DNA from: Scenedesmus sp. ARA3
Taxonomy: Eukaryota > Chlorophyta > Chlorophyceae > Sphaeropleales > Scenedesmaceae
Reading direction: 5' to 3'
Length of the DNA: 64,000 bases
NCBI GenBank assembly: GCA_004335835.1
Contig: RWJK01001218.1
Coordinates: forward strand, 1 to 64,000
The notes beneath the pieces are model-generated. The model was not told the DNA's origin, did not search any database, and saw only the letters and a list, made by a program, of their open reading frames with translations. Of the stretch, positions 33,806 to 45,927 are shown piece after piece (within the stretch, counting starts at the first letter, position 1; each line of letters starts with the position of its first letter). The position numbers were made by a program, and so were the translations under genes.

Positions 33806-35645
33806 AGAAACATAGTGTGCTCTGTTGGTGTCTGTGTGCTGCACGTATTTAAATGACCTGGCCTCAATGCATCCTAAATGATCAAGCAGAACTCAATGGT
33901 TTCCCGGGTCACTGCGATGAATAGCCAGGACTTATTACTTGCTTGTCAGGTCAGGTGTTGGCCAGAGCCTCACCGTGTGAATGATCGCTGCATATATGTG
34001 CTGCTCACGCTGTGACCCGTAAGCATGCGTTGCTCTGCCAATGTTCTGTTACTATATTTCCTGTTACCTCACAATGACTAGAAGGGTATGTACCTGCCGC
34101 AAAGGCAGCAGTTGCCTTGATGCAACTATACAAGTGGCAGCAGACTGTCGCCGCTGGCTTGCGACCGTGCATGTGACAGCAGACTGTCCTGTGACGGCTC
34201 AAACAACAGGGTGGTGCTCTTGTCAGCAAGCTTTGTTTGGCTGACGCTTGTGCCTTGGCTGTATATGCGCTGGGCAACCACTGGCTGACGCTGCTGCAAG
34301 GCAGGCTCAGCACAAACATGCATGTAGCGTAGCCTGCATATGGCCACGTTGTAATTTATGCCAATGTGGTCAGCATGGAAGGCTCCGTGCGAGATCACAT
34401 TGACAGTGGCATGATAACATCTGATGCTGGCCACCTTGTGGCTTTCAAGGCTGCTGCACCCAGCTTTGACTGGTTTGCTTTGAAATGTGAAGTGCTGTGT
34501 CTAGATTAGGTGAAAAACTTGAGATGCGTGATGTGTGTTGACAGAGAGATTAGGTTGTGTGTACCGGTATGCTGTGCTTACCTATGTGTTTTCTGTATGT
34601 CTTACTGTGAAACAAGTATTGCAACTGGTGCTGCTGAGTCACAGGGACATTCATTCACATCCACTGTGATGTTTTTGGTGATCAGTCACTGCCTGTGCAT
34701 TGTTGCCTTCAGGGACAATGCGTGCATGCTGTCTGCTTTTTTGACCCTGTTTCTGGCCAGCCACTTCTACCACATGTTGTGGCCGTTGTGATAGACCTGG
34801 CTTGCTTTATATATCCGTCCACACGCTTTGTGGATGTGCTGTATTACCGCAGTGCCTTGGTGTAACGATGTCATTACAAACGAACCAACGGCTTTCTACA
34901 GCTTTGCAGCTGCTGCAAGGCCAAGCGCAAGAAAAAAACTAGATTCCATGTCCAGCCGCTGCCCAGCCTGGCTTCTGGGAGCCGCAGTGTGCCATACTAT
35001 GACGGCAGCATAATAAGACCAAGTGACATTTGTGAGCCAAAGCAGCACCGGCATTGCACACATGCTGCACACAAAGCCCTGCTTACATGTTGTAGAATGA
35101 AAACTCACCCTTTACAAAGCATATGTCGTGCATACGCCAAGTCCTCAAGGCAGGAGCTGGAGCAGAAGCCTTGCGGCTTACAGTATATTGTCGCATTGTA
35201 CTGCTTGTTCAGCGCCCCCGGTCTGGTTCCAGTGCCGCAATAAACCAACTACAGCGCTCAAGATCCAAGCAGCAGCTGCAGACTTGGCGCCAGATTGACC
35301 ATATACTACCATACGTAGCATGATAGGGTGGCCCACTGCGGGCCTGCAGCGCTGGAGTATAAGCCTCAATAAAGTCCATAACTGCGGTCACTGCTGCTGA
35401 TGCATGCGCATGTCACAGCAACATTCGTGGAAACACATGCTGCACGAATTGGTGCAGAGCATGGCTGCTGCACCAAGCGCTGGTACACCAATCATAGTCA
35501 TACTATACACCTGTGCAGCCACGGGCACAAAGGCTGTCGAATGATCTATATAGTACTATATAACGTATCTATCTGGTAGGACAGCAAAGTCAGCATATGA
35601 GCCTTGCCAGCTATGCATGATGCGCATGCAGAAGCGTGCTCGTCA
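33806..35645. other. Convergent intergenic region, 1.8 kb
   Basis: This lies between the expansin (+) and dihydrouridine synthase (-) stops. It is lower in GC than the rest. Open frames such as 34510-34791 have no recognisable motif or splice support. A perfect 16-bp palindrome is at 35547-35562. No RNA gene was recognised. Confidence 0.5.
35547..35562. repeat. 16-bp AT-rich palindrome
   Basis: TATATAGTACTATATA is an exact palindrome in an AT-rich patch. It lies about 85 bp past the dihydrouridine synthase stop, so it may be part of that gene's 3' end or an unrelated regulatory or unwinding site. Confidence 0.6.
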
Positions 35646-37963
35646 TCATGCGCCCACAGCCGCGACAACTGCTTGCTGCTGCTCAGCCGCTGCCTGCGCT
35701 TCGCTGCTGCCACCTATACTATCAGCCTGCTCCCTATCAGCTTCTGCTGCTGCTTCTGCAGCTGCTTCATCACCACACCCGCAGCAGCTGCCCTGCAGCA
35801 GCTCCTGCTGCCGCCGCTGCTGCTCTGCTGCTGCTGCTGCCTCCGCCACCGCATCCACCTGGTGCTGCTGCTGCTGGCGCCGCTGCTCCTTGCGCAGCTC
35901 CTTGCGGGTGGGTGAGGAGCCGCCACGCCGCCGCTCATTATCAGCCCGGGCTCTGTCCCCCGGCTGCGCCAGCACCCCCGGCAGTGCATCAAAGCACGGA
36001 TGCAGCTCCCCGTTGCCTAGTATCAGCGCCGCCTCGCGCGAGCTGCGCGGCGGCGCGTCTAAAACCTCATCCGGGATCTGGCCTAGGGTTTTGGCCATGA
36101 GGTCGCTGAAGCTGGCTAAACCGCCGGCCTTGAGGGCGCCGTCGACGGCGTTCTTCCACTTCTTGCCGCCGCGGTCGCCATGGAAGAGGTTGAGGATGGG
36201 GCGCACCAGCACGCGGATGTTGGGGTCGTGGTAGCCGTCATCCTTCACCTGCCACCTGCAGCCACATCCCAAGGATCATAACAAAACACAGCAGATTATA
36301 GGCTAACAACTCAGCACAGCCACAAAGTGGAAGGCAACAAACAGTGTAGAGTTCATAGCTAGCTGAGCATGGCAGATGCTGCAGCAGCTGCTGCAGTGGC
36401 AGTGACACATCCTTGCAGGAACAGTGGGCAGCTGCTGGCAGGCTCCAGCAGCTGCTGCTGCTCTTGTGTCCCCCAAACCCGCTGCCAATGACACTGCTAT
36501 CTGCCTACAGCTCTCATCCACCAGCCCAAGACTACTGCTGGCATCACGCACCTGCCGACGATGCCATCTGCATATTTGCAGTAGTCAGCAATGACCTGGC
36601 GCCTGCTGACCGCCGGGTTGCTGGCAGCGCCAAACACCGCCACATCAGCGTCACTCAGCACGCCCCAGGGGTCGTTATAACCGGCCCGGCCCACCATCAC
36701 GCCGTCGATCGAGCCAGGCCCCAGTGCGGCGTGCTGCGCAGATCCATCTATGTTGATTGCTGCATTCACTGCATAGCTGCTCAGCACGCCGCCATTCAGC
36801 TGGAATGAGAGGTGCGGGAAGTCCCGCTTGAGCGCCCACACCCAGTCAGGGCGCAGCGGCGGCACGCTGCGGTTCTGCGAGGGGCTTAAACCGCGCAGCA
36901 GGCACTTGCGCGAGTGGATGACGAAGCGGCTGACCCCGCCGCGCTCCGACACCACCCGCACAAAGTTGGCCAGCTGCTCGTAACTGTCATCATCATCTAC
37001 TCCTAGCCTGCACTTCACACTGACTGGTGTGTTGTGCCCTAACCCCTGCTGCATCGCTGCCATGCAGTCAGCCACTAGCTCTGGCTGCAGCATGAGTGCT
37101 GCTCCGAAGCAGCCTGCGCCAGCCACCCTGTCGCTGGGGCAGCCGCAGTTGAGGTTGATTTCGTCATAGCCGTACGTGGCTGCTACTTTGGCTGCTTGCA
37201 GGAGAAGTGCCGGGTCGCTGCCGCCCAGCTGCAGCACGATGGGGTGCTGCTCTGGAGGGAACCAGAGGTGCTTGTCCAGCAGTGGGGTGTGGATGATGGT
37301 TTTGTCCACCACCATTTCTGTCCAGAGCCAGGTGTGCTTGCTGAGCAGGCGGGCCAGCTGGCGGTAGTGCACGTCTGTCCACTCCATCCTGCAGGCACGG
37401 AGACAGTGCAAGTGAGCGGATTTGAAAACGGTGTGACAAACTGAGCAGCGGCCAATCAGGCAGCAAGTCAACATGCACAGAGGTTGGCGGCCAGCTTGAG
37501 AGTGTGCCAAAGTTTTGTGCAGATGCAAAAGCCAAGCACATGAAAGCGTGTGTGGGAGAGCTACAACAGCGTCAGCCAGCAGCACCAGCACCAGTAGCAC
37601 CAGTGGTGACAGCTATGCTGCTGCATCATGCAAACAAATAGGCATGTGATGCAGTAACGATATTGTGATGCTCAAACGAGTTGGAGGCTGAAACAACACA
37701 CAAGTGGTGGGCGCGGGTTCGCTGCTGCTGCTGCTCAACATCTGACATGCTTACATGGGGGCGATGCTTAGCAGAGGCCTTCCATGTTTGCCGTAGTCAA
37801 CACCACGTGCAGTCGAGGGCTGGCTACTTTCGCATTCCATGCTGCTGCTGGTGGCCAACGCCCTAAAAGCTCCGATGCGCCTGCTAAAGAGAGCCTGCGG
37901 TGTTCCTAATTTGCCACCCAAAACGTTTCTATCTAGTCGTAACATGCGAACAGCATACTGCAT
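35646..37963 (-). CDS. DusA-type tRNA-dihydrouridine synthase
   Basis: Three exons (37755-37963, 36552-37388, 35646-36255) encode about 551 residues; an alternative start at 37945 gives 545. It would be an FMN-dependent enzyme reducing uridine to dihydrouridine in the tRNA D-loop. Family signatures are PLLSIAPMMEWTD, where the first intron splits the Met codon, then PIVLQLGGSDP, INLNCGCPSDRV, GAGCFGAALM with the catalytic Cys at about residue 163, VSVKCRLG, FVIHSRKCLLRGLSP, RSVPPL, QLNGGV and DGVMVGRAGY. This set is specific to the DusA branch. The first exon has a basic, Ser/Ala-rich leader consistent with organelle targeting. After the catalytic and helical domains comes a charged, Gln/Ala-rich tail of roughly 90 residues. 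It lies 446 bp downstream of the CorA gene on the same strand. Confidence 0.92.
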
Positions 37964-38408
37964 GTGCTCAGGGTCAGTGTGCTGCAGACGATGCTGTGGC
38001 AGTAGCCAGAAACAGAGAAGCAGGGAACGTTGTGTCAACAAGTCACATAGTTGTAACACCACAGATGTCAAGCAACTGCCCTCATGTGCCACTGCACTTC
38101 AGGCACACTTGAAGTCCAACAACTGTCAGGGCTCAGGTCACAACCAGGCCGGCACTGACATGACGCAGTCCAGCTCATGAATGGCCGGCAGCCATGCAGC
38201 CCTTGAGCATACCAAAAGATATCAGCTTCCTGTCAAACCCAATTCCTGTGCGCAATTAATTGTGCAATCACCCCAACTCCAGCTGCGCACCGTACCTATG
38301 GACACTGTCGATGGACCAGGGGCAAGCTGCTCAGCAATGTGCTGCTGCCCTGGCTGGCTGCTGCTGTCAAACAAAACATGCCGCATGAATTCACGCAGCT
38401 AAACAACC
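37964..38408. other. Promoter region of the dihydrouridine synthase and CorA 3' UTR
   Basis: This 445-bp gap separates two minus-strand genes. It must hold the CorA 3' UTR and the promoter of the downstream gene. I see no clear TATA box or polyadenylation motif. Confidence 0.4.
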
Positions 38409-40948
38409 CTAGTTGGCCTTCTTGCGGCGCCCGGCTGCGCTGGCAGTGCTGCCCAGCATGAAGTGCAGGCCGTAGGCGTGCCTGCCTGGCAGCAGCCTGC
38501 GCTTGAGCCGCTTCAGTGCATGCCGCACACTGCGCAGCCAGTCAGGCTCCTTCACCTGAAGCAGTAGTAGCAGCGGCAGCAGCAGCAGCAGCAGCAGCAA
38601 ACACTGGCACAGCTACCGGTGTCTACCCTGCGGACACAGAGGTACGCCATGCATGACTTGCAGAACAAACTCAACCTCAGCAACGAACAGAGCTCTCCGA
38701 ACACAAGCAGCAAGGTTGTCAGCCGCACGCAGGCAACCATCATTGTGCAGGTCCGTTCCCTTCCCCATGACAAGCCACCTTGATGAGGCGCATGTGCACC
38801 ATGAGCAGCAGCGCCAGCACCACCACGCCTGCGCTCAGCAGGTAGAAGTAGGGGTAGCCGAAGCGCCAGTGCAGCTCCGGGAGGTCGTCAAAGCTGATGC
38901 AGCAGCAGCGGCGGCGGCAGCAACAGCAGCAGCCGCCGCAGCAGCAGGGTTGGGCGCAGACCAGACTTTGCACGACATCCGTGAGCAGGGCGGCAACACT
39001 GCAGTACTAGCAGCTGACTGGGGACGAGGCAGAGCATTGCTCTTTGCATCAATCCTGGTCTGGTCTCAGACCATGTGTTCACCCTGTTGCAGCTCATACT
39101 TAAGATGGTGCCAGGACCCACATGTATCTATCCTCTTTCAATGCACATGGTGTCCGCGACTAATCAGACGGCATGCTGAGAGCTGCGCCCCACACTGGCA
39201 TGGCTCAGCTGGAATGCTGGCGGGCTAAGCAAGTCATACAGTAGCACATGTTGGCAGCTGCAGGCAGGCGTGCCTGTTTGGACGCTATCAGTGCACACAG
39301 CATCTGCTGGCAGCTGGCATCCACTCACTTCATGCCGTAGATGCCTGTGGTAGGGCCAGCGCAGCAGCCAGTGACGCAAAGCAGGCGGCAGTGAAGCGTC
39401 ACGGCAGACAGAGCAGGGGCAGCAGTGAGAACGAAGGCAGGGGTTCCAAGAGCAGCAGCGCCGTCACGTTGCTTTGCTGCGTCACTGTCAGGGATGCTCA
39501 GCATCGCTAGTGTGAGGTTGGCATTGCTGTTGGCGTGGCTGGGCAAACTTTACATGCAGCATAATACAACAACACCACAATAATAACACGACCACCCACC
39601 TGCGATCCATTTCAGCAGCAGGTATACGGTCCCAGCAGGGCCAGCGTGAGGTTGGCGTTGTTGGTGCGCGACCCAGAACACTGTGCGTGCTACATAACAA
39701 GATGACAACCTAACAAAGTAACACATCCGCCCACCTGCGATCCAGGTCAGCGGCAGGAATATTGTGCCCAGCAGTGCCAGCGTGAGGTTGGCGTTGTTGT
39801 TGGCGTGGCCGACAGTTGTGACCACAAGCTCATTGAGCCGTGTCACGTGATCAGCCATGGCTGACAGGTCGCCAGTCACGGCCACAGCCTGTGGCAGGCA
39901 GCAGCAGCAGCAGCAGCAGCAGCACATAGATGTTGATGAACAGCACAAGCAGAGAAGTGCTGACCACCAGCTGCAGCACGTTGAGCCGCGTCACGTGATC
40001 CGCCATGGCTGACAGGCCACCTGGCACAGCAACGACCTGCAACAGGCAGTCACAGATGCACTGCAATGTTTGGTTGTTGCAAACGACAAGGCTGGTGACC
40101 ACCGGCTTGAAGCTGCATCACATGGTCAGGCGCGGCTGACAGATCGCCAGTCGCAGCAACGGCCTGAGACAAGCAGGCAGCAGGGCGTACACCGGAGTGT
40201 GTGGCGTACGCAGTGACGGGAGGTGAAAGTCAAGCCAGACGCACGGCGCTATGCGAGAACATAAACAAGCAGCTGGTCAGAACTCAAAGTGACATCTGGC
40301 AGCCCTTGAGTTGCTCATCCCTGTACACGGCCCAGAAGGCTCACGCCCTTAGCAACCCCCGCTGCACCCTAGACTCTCAAAGGGTGGCTGTACATAACAA
40401 TCTTGCTCCCACCAGACCCCCCAATTGGTCCAGCAGGTCTTGCTCGACCTTCCAGCAGCCAAACCCTAGCCTGTTGCACCCCGACAAAACCCTATCCCCT
40501 TGCAGCCCGCAAAGCCCCACCTGGTCCAGCAGGTCTTCCAGGTACGTCACAGCAAGCCCGCTGATGATGACGGGTGCGCTGCCGCCACTGCTGCCACTGC
40601 TGCTGCTGCTGCTCTTGCTGCTGCTTTTCTTGCTGCTGCTGGGCTTGCGCCGCCTGCTGCTGCCATCCAGAACAAGTCCAGGCTGGTCTGTGGCAACACC
40701 CTGCTGCTGCTGCACCTGCTGCTGCTGGTGAAGCCCGCCATACTGCTGTGCCTGCTGCTGCTGCTGCTGGTGGTGAAGTCCACCGCACTGCGGAATTTGG
40801 TGCTGCCCTTGCTGCTGAAGCCCACCATAGTGCTGTGCATGCTGCTGCTGCTGCTGCTGCTGGTGGTGCTGGTGCTGCTGGTGCTGAAGCTCACCATCAT
40901 GCTGTGCATGCTGCTGCCCTTGCTGCTGAAGCCCATCATGCTGCGGTG

Positions 40949-41001
<53 letters not shown>

Positions 41002-42910
41002 GGCACTGCACTGCCAGCTGCTGCTGGCCTGATAGCAGCCGGGCTGACAGCAGCAGAGGCTTCAAGTGCCCTGTGGTGCTCTGAACCCCTCCTGCGCAGC
41101 CTGCTGCTGCTGCTGCTGCTCCTACCAGCCACACCATCCCTGTCATCTTTGTCAGTGTCACTGCTGCTGCTGCTGCTGCCGCGCAGTGTGCGGTTGCCTG
41201 CTGCTGCCGGCCCTCCCGGCCAGATGTGGTGTATGCTGCTGCTGGAGGTGGCCAGCGCCTGCAGCAGCGACTCCATGGGCTGGAAGCTGCAGCAGCAGCA
41301 GCAGGGCAAACAGCGGCGGCAAGTTCAAAATGCGGTTGCATGCTATGGCATGCTGATGACAGGGTGGCAGGGTTTTGCTGACCAGGCTGGTCTGCAGCAG
41401 TGACTCCATGGGCTGGAAGCTGCAGCATGTGGCAGCAGGGCAAACGGCGGCGGCATGTTCAGAATGCCGGTGCATGCTGTGGTATGCTGGTGACAGGGTG
41501 GCGGGATTTTGTTGACCAGGCTGGTCTGCAGCAGCGACTCCATGGGCTGGAAGTTGCAGCATGTGGCAGGGCAAACGGCGGCTGCATGTTCAGAATGCGG
41601 TTGCATGGGCTGGAAGCTGCGCCAGCAGGGCTGTTGGGGGCGGCTTCGTGTGATGCATGGAATTGCCCTGATTGTGCAGTGTTGTACGCAGCTGGCATTC
41701 TGCAGGCGGCAGATATGTACGAGCAGCAAGATTGAGCCACAACCACCATAACTACCATGACACCACCGCAAAAACAAACGAACACAACAGCAAGCTCACC
41801 TGCGCGCCAGTATCCTGAGGTTGATGAGCAGCACGTGACCCACCATCACCAACAACCGAACCATGACCCAGCTGCCACAACATAACTTGAAAAGCTGCAA
41901 CCGTGCGCCAGTATGCTCAAGTCAATGCATTACCCCACGATCACAACACCGGCCTCGACATACAAGCTACAACGGACCGCCACGACGGCAAGCGCACCTG
42001 CGCGCCAGTATGCTGAGATCAATCAGCAGCACGTGCAGCCGCCGTGTCAGCTTCATGGCTGCCCTGCCCTCAAGCACGCGCGCGTCCAGCCGTGACAGCA
42101 CGTCAGCCAGGCGGCCAAACACCGGCAGGCTGTACGACATGCAGCTGCGCAGCAGCGCCTGGTGGGCGAGGGGCGGCAGCAGCAGCAGCAGAAGGGGCGT
42201 GGGAAATGCTGATTGAACACTAATGCTATCCCCGCGGCATCCGAAAGCCCACACAGCACAGCTGGCGCACCTGCAGCAGGAGTCCGGCGCCCTCGTCCTC
42301 CACCCTGCATGCACCACAATGACTGGAGCGTCTCTGGCACACCTGCCCTAAATATGGCAGGTGTGCCAGAGTGGGTTATAACACCCCACCCTCCCCTGCC
42401 CCCACCCGTGTGTGTCATCACCGCCCACCTGCAGCAGGAAGCCAGCGTCCTCACTCTCCAGCAGCAGGCTGCTCATGCCGCGGATGCCACGCATGATAGG
42501 GCCAGCAATCTGGCCCAGCAGTGCAAGCAGCAGCAGCAGCAGTAGCAGCAGCTGCCTGAGTTTGGCATTGAATACTTGCACATGGCAGGACAAAGGCTGT
42601 GTTGCTGCTTGCTGGTGTTGCAAAGCTGCTGAGCAGGTGGCCGGCAAGAGAGCACGCAGACCATGCTGCAGCCAAGCAGCCGTGTTAATGTTTGCAATTT
42701 GGCATGTTTGCTGGCAGATCCCACCGCTGGCCAACTAACAATTGAACAATACATTATCTGCTGCTTAAATCATGCGTCAACTGGCCGTGTTGCGCCCTGC
42801 CTGCCCGTGCCCCCGCACCTTTGCTGCCGCGGAGCCACCCCCTGCCGCCCTGCCAGGGAAGATGGTGATGAGCACACCAGTGGAGTGCAGGAACATGGAC
42901 ACCTGGCAGC

Positions 42911-42941
<31 letters not shown>

Positions 42942-44182
42942 CAAGGCACAGCATGGCGCGCAGCATCTTGTAAAACGCAGCACGTTTGTGTTAGCCACAA
43001 CCGTAAACTGTTTAGGCCCTAACTAGCTGCTGCAGCCGGTGTGATCAACCAGCCGGCAAACGCTGCAGAAGTGATGCGTTAGCACAGCGGAAACCCAGCA
43101 GCATCAACATCCTGCTGCAACGTGGCAGCCAGGTCACACCAGCAGCCCGCGTGGCAAGCATCACCTGCTGCATCATCAGTCGCCGCCGCCGCATCACGGA
43201 GCGTGTCGGCCGATAGTTGAAGGCGCTGCTGTGCAGCGGCACCACCAGCCGCACACTGCTGGCACATGCGGTACAAGCCCCGCAGCCCGCAAAGTGGCCG
43301 CTGAGGGTGCCTGCGCCTGTGGCTGCCTCCATGGCAGCATCAATCCCCAGCAGCTGCTGCTGCTGCACTTGCTGCTGCTGAGCAGATGTGGTGACACCGT
43401 CTGCTTGTGCTTGTGCTGTATCTGGCTCGTCTGCTGCGTCTGCTGCTGCACTTTGGACGCCTGCTGAGTCGCCAGCTGCTGCTGCTGCCTCAGCAGGCAT
43501 CTCTGTGCCAAGCAGCGGCTGCTGCAGCTGCTGGTGCTGCTCTCCTAGCCCCACTGGCCCCTGCTGCTGCTGCTGCTGCAGCTGCTCATGCTTCTCTAGC
43601 AGCTTCTTGTTCAACCGAACTGACCCCTGCTGCTGCTGCTTCTTATCTTGCTGCTGCTGCTGCTGCTGCTGTTGCTCTGCTGCGCCCTTGCCCCGGAACC
43701 CGGCCATCCACTTTGCATGCGGGTGTGTTGCAAACACCGCCCCTCCCATCTTCTCACGCGCCGTCACCCGCTTATCTTCATCTTCATCGTCAGATTCATA
43801 CACAAGTTCATCCCTGCCGCCGTGAAGTTCCTCCTCGCTGTCGAGGCTGCTGACAAGTGATGACGTGTCACTTTCTGTATCCAACAGCTCAGCCGCCAGA
43901 TCTTCTGTGGCGTTAGGTGACGCGTCGGCTGCAGCAGGGCGGCGGCTGATGTTGTTACTTTTCAAATCGGCTGCTGAGCTGCCAGGACCAACATACAGCC
44001 GAAACTCATCCGCCCCGTCCTGCTGCTGCTGCCGCGACCCAACATGGCTGCTGCTTCCTGGCTGCCCTCCTGCTGCTGCTGCTCGTGAGGGTTGTGGGCT
44101 GGCAGCTGTCTGTGGCTGCTGCTGCTGCGGTGGCATCGGGTGATTGTGCACTCCATGCGGCGCTGGGGTGTTGAAGCCGCTG

Positions 44183-44226
<44 letters not shown>

Positions 44227-45927
44227 AGAAGCGAAGCCCTTGACCTTCTGCAGCTGCCATATGTGCGCAGCCACATACATGTGCCCAGGGTAGCTGCAGT
44301 ATGAACAGCGGCAGCAGCAGCAGCAGCAGCGGCAGCAGTGGCGGCAGCATAGCCAGTTGATACAGCAGTACAGCAGGTGCACACACTGCAGACTGCCCCC
44401 CACTGCATGCAGTTTTAGTCAGCCTGCATAGTTCCAAGCAGAGGACATGAAGTGCATGGCATACCTTCCCAACACCATCACAGACAACCTGAAGTCCCAC
44501 TAATTGTGCCCAAGGACAACTGCGATCACACACGGGGACAGCAGCAGCAGCAGCAGCACCAGGGTGTCACCTGATGCACTTGATGCGCTGGAAGTTGATG
44601 ACATCCTCAATGGCCAGCGGGTGCAGGTCGTAGTGCTCAGCAAGCGTCTGGTGCCAGCAGCAGCAGCAGCAGCACCAACATACATACCACGTGGTATCTC
44701 TATGGTTTGTGCTGTGGCGTGGCTCTGCTGGCACCAGCGGCTGATGCATTTATGCGCACCCTGCCACCGCGCCGCTGCTGCTACCATTGCAGTGCAATTG
44801 CTGAAGCTGGTTAAACCTGGGTGCAGAGCGATGTTGTAGCCTGTCGACTATAGTTGAATTCACTGTCTGCTGCAGCTACAGCCCGTACACAGCCTGCTGC
44901 CTGCCATCCATGCACCTGCAGCACGTCCCCCGACACGCCGTCCACCACGATCCAGCGCACAGCAGACCAGCCGGGCCGCCCAGCAGCCAGGAAGGACGGC
45001 AGGTTGCTGCCATCCAGGTCTGAGGCAGCAGCAGCAGCAGCATAGCAGCAGAGTGTGAGGAGTTGCAGCTCGGTGTAGAACCATGCAACGCCGTGCATGC
45101 AGCTGCAGGATGATCCGCGCGACAGCTGCTGCAAGCAGGATGCAGGTGTAGCGCCTGCCGCTTGTGCGACATTGCTGTTGTGCTACAAAACATTCACTGT
45201 CGCGTGTGCCAGGCACCAGCCACCTGAGTAGAAGCGTGCGCGGCTCCTGCTGTAGTCGACTGCCGTGATGTTGCAGGGCGCCGTGATGCGCCGCAGCGCC
45301 TGCGCCAGCCGCGACACCTCCAGCTCTGATGAGGCATGACATACAGCAATGCAGCAGCAGCAGGGCAGTGCGGAGGTAAGCAGAGGTGCGGCTACTGTTG
45401 AACTTGAGGTATGCGCAGGATGTGTGCTGGCATCACCAGCTGCAGCAGGAGGCCCGGTTGCAAGGTGCAGGTTGGATTGACCTGCGCTGCTGCGTAGCTG
45501 TATTGCCGTGTTGCAACTGTTAGTAAGCCAGGTCATGCATGCTGGTCAGGTGTGTGCAATGTATACATGTTTCCATGGAATGGCTGGGCAGCGGCCCATG
45601 CTGCAGCAGAGGTAGCTTCCGCAACCATAGGGGTTCCACAACGAAATGGACAGAGTGTCTCGTGGCACAGCTAACTCCCAGAAAACGTCATAGTGAGGAC
45701 GTTAGCTGCTGACAGACGCTGCCAAAAATGCAAATTCAGCACGATAATTGTCACACGCGCTGATGTCGAGGCAACGTTATAGCCTCTTCAAGCATACCTA
45801 GGCTGCTGGTGCTGCTGTTCCCGCTGCTCTTGCTGCTGGAGCTGGAGTAGCGCCGCAGCTTGAGCTGATCCGGCACAACAACATCTTGCGTGAACCAGGT
45901 GTCGGAGTGCTCCGTGACAGCAGACAT
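38409..45927 (-). CDS. CorA-type magnesium transporter with long disordered inserts
   Basis: Thirteen exons (45798-45927, 45224-45325, 44916-45019, 44571-44647, 43165-44293, 42819-42902, 42429-42509, 41998-42158, 40521-41286, 39735-39888, 39329-39344, 38779-38893, 38409-38555) join in phase to about 1021 residues. The CorA cytosolic domain is recognisable: RWIVVDGVSGDVL, TLAEHYDLHPLAIEDVINFQR, GHMYVAAHIW, QQVSMFLHSTGVLITIF, then the long helix around YLEDLLDQ. The pore helix TIFLPLTWIAG leads to YGMN, FDDLPELHWRFGYPYFY and a second membrane helix (YLLSAGVVVLALLLMVHM). Two low-complexity inserts enlarge it: about 300 residues in exon 5 (poly-Ala, Gln, an acidic patch) and about 220 in exon 9 (Gln/His/Gly repeats). 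CorA channels form pentamers importing Mg2+; the membrane is unknown. Introns hold many exon-edge copies. Confidence 0.88.
39329..39344 (-). other. 16-nt micro-exon splitting the CorA GMN motif
   Basis: Between a CCACAG acceptor and a GTGAGT donor only 16 nt remain. With one base from the previous exon and AA carried to the next exon (which opens with C), they encode G-I-Y-G-M-N. Without this exon the transporter would lose its selectivity motif. Phase is kept on both sides. Confidence 0.8.
39480..40170 (-). repeat. Fragments of CorA exon 10 on both sides of the real exon
   Basis: Upstream in the transcript, 40094-40164 and 39973-40036 repeat the exon 10 acceptor side (protein-level DLSAAPDHVMQL and GLSAMADHVTRLN against DLSAMADHVTRLN). 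Downstream, about 39600-39665 and 39485-39545 repeat its donor side (ANLTLALLG and NANLTLAML). The downstream copies have lost the frame. Confidence 0.75.
40420..40450 (-). repeat. Copy of CorA exon 9 3' edge
   Basis: CCAATTGGTCCAGCAGGTCT resembles the exon 9 donor region CCACCTGGTCCAGCAGGTCT at 40517-40536. The copy lies in the downstream intron. Confidence 0.65.
41266..41640 (-). repeat. 134-bp tandem array seeded by CorA exon 9 5' edge
   Basis: The acceptor side of exon 9 (CTCCATGGGCTGGAAGCTGC at 41271-41290) recurs at about 41403, 41539 and, truncated, 41606, with the intervening sequence (GGTATGCTGGTGACAGGGTG-like) also conserved. This gives about three tandem units of 134-136 bp in the intron upstream of the exon. 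Confidence 0.85.
41800..41920 (-). repeat. Copies of CorA exon 8 3' edge
   Basis: CACCTGCGCGCCAGTATCCT (about 41799) and TGCGCCAGTATGCTCAAGTC (about 41906) match the exon 8 donor end CACCTGCGCGCCAGTATGCT at 41995-42014. Both lie in the downstream intron. Confidence 0.75.
42268..42305 (-). repeat. Copy of CorA exon 7 3' edge
   Basis: The plus-strand sequence CACCTGCAGCAGGAGTCCGG resembles the exon 7 donor end CACCTGCAGCAGGAAGCCAG at 42426-42445. At protein level EDEGAGLLLQ corresponds to ESEDAGFLLQ. Confidence 0.7.

Noticed and set aside
34510..34791. 93-codon open frame with hydrophobic segments
   Set aside because: No splice support, motif or codon pattern of the neighbouring genes; it lies in an AT-richer intergenic stretch where open frames arise by chance.
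39735..39760. CorA pore apparently reading TWIAGG with a loss of the GMN motif
   Set aside because: Splicing through the 16-nt exon at 39329-39344 restores G-I-Y-G-M-N in phase, so the motif is not lost.
40377..44403. Numerous long open frames of poly-Leu, poly-Ala, poly-Cys and poly-Ser on both strands
   Set aside because: CAG/CTG runs are stop-free in all six frames, so these are shadows of repeats and of the CorA exons.
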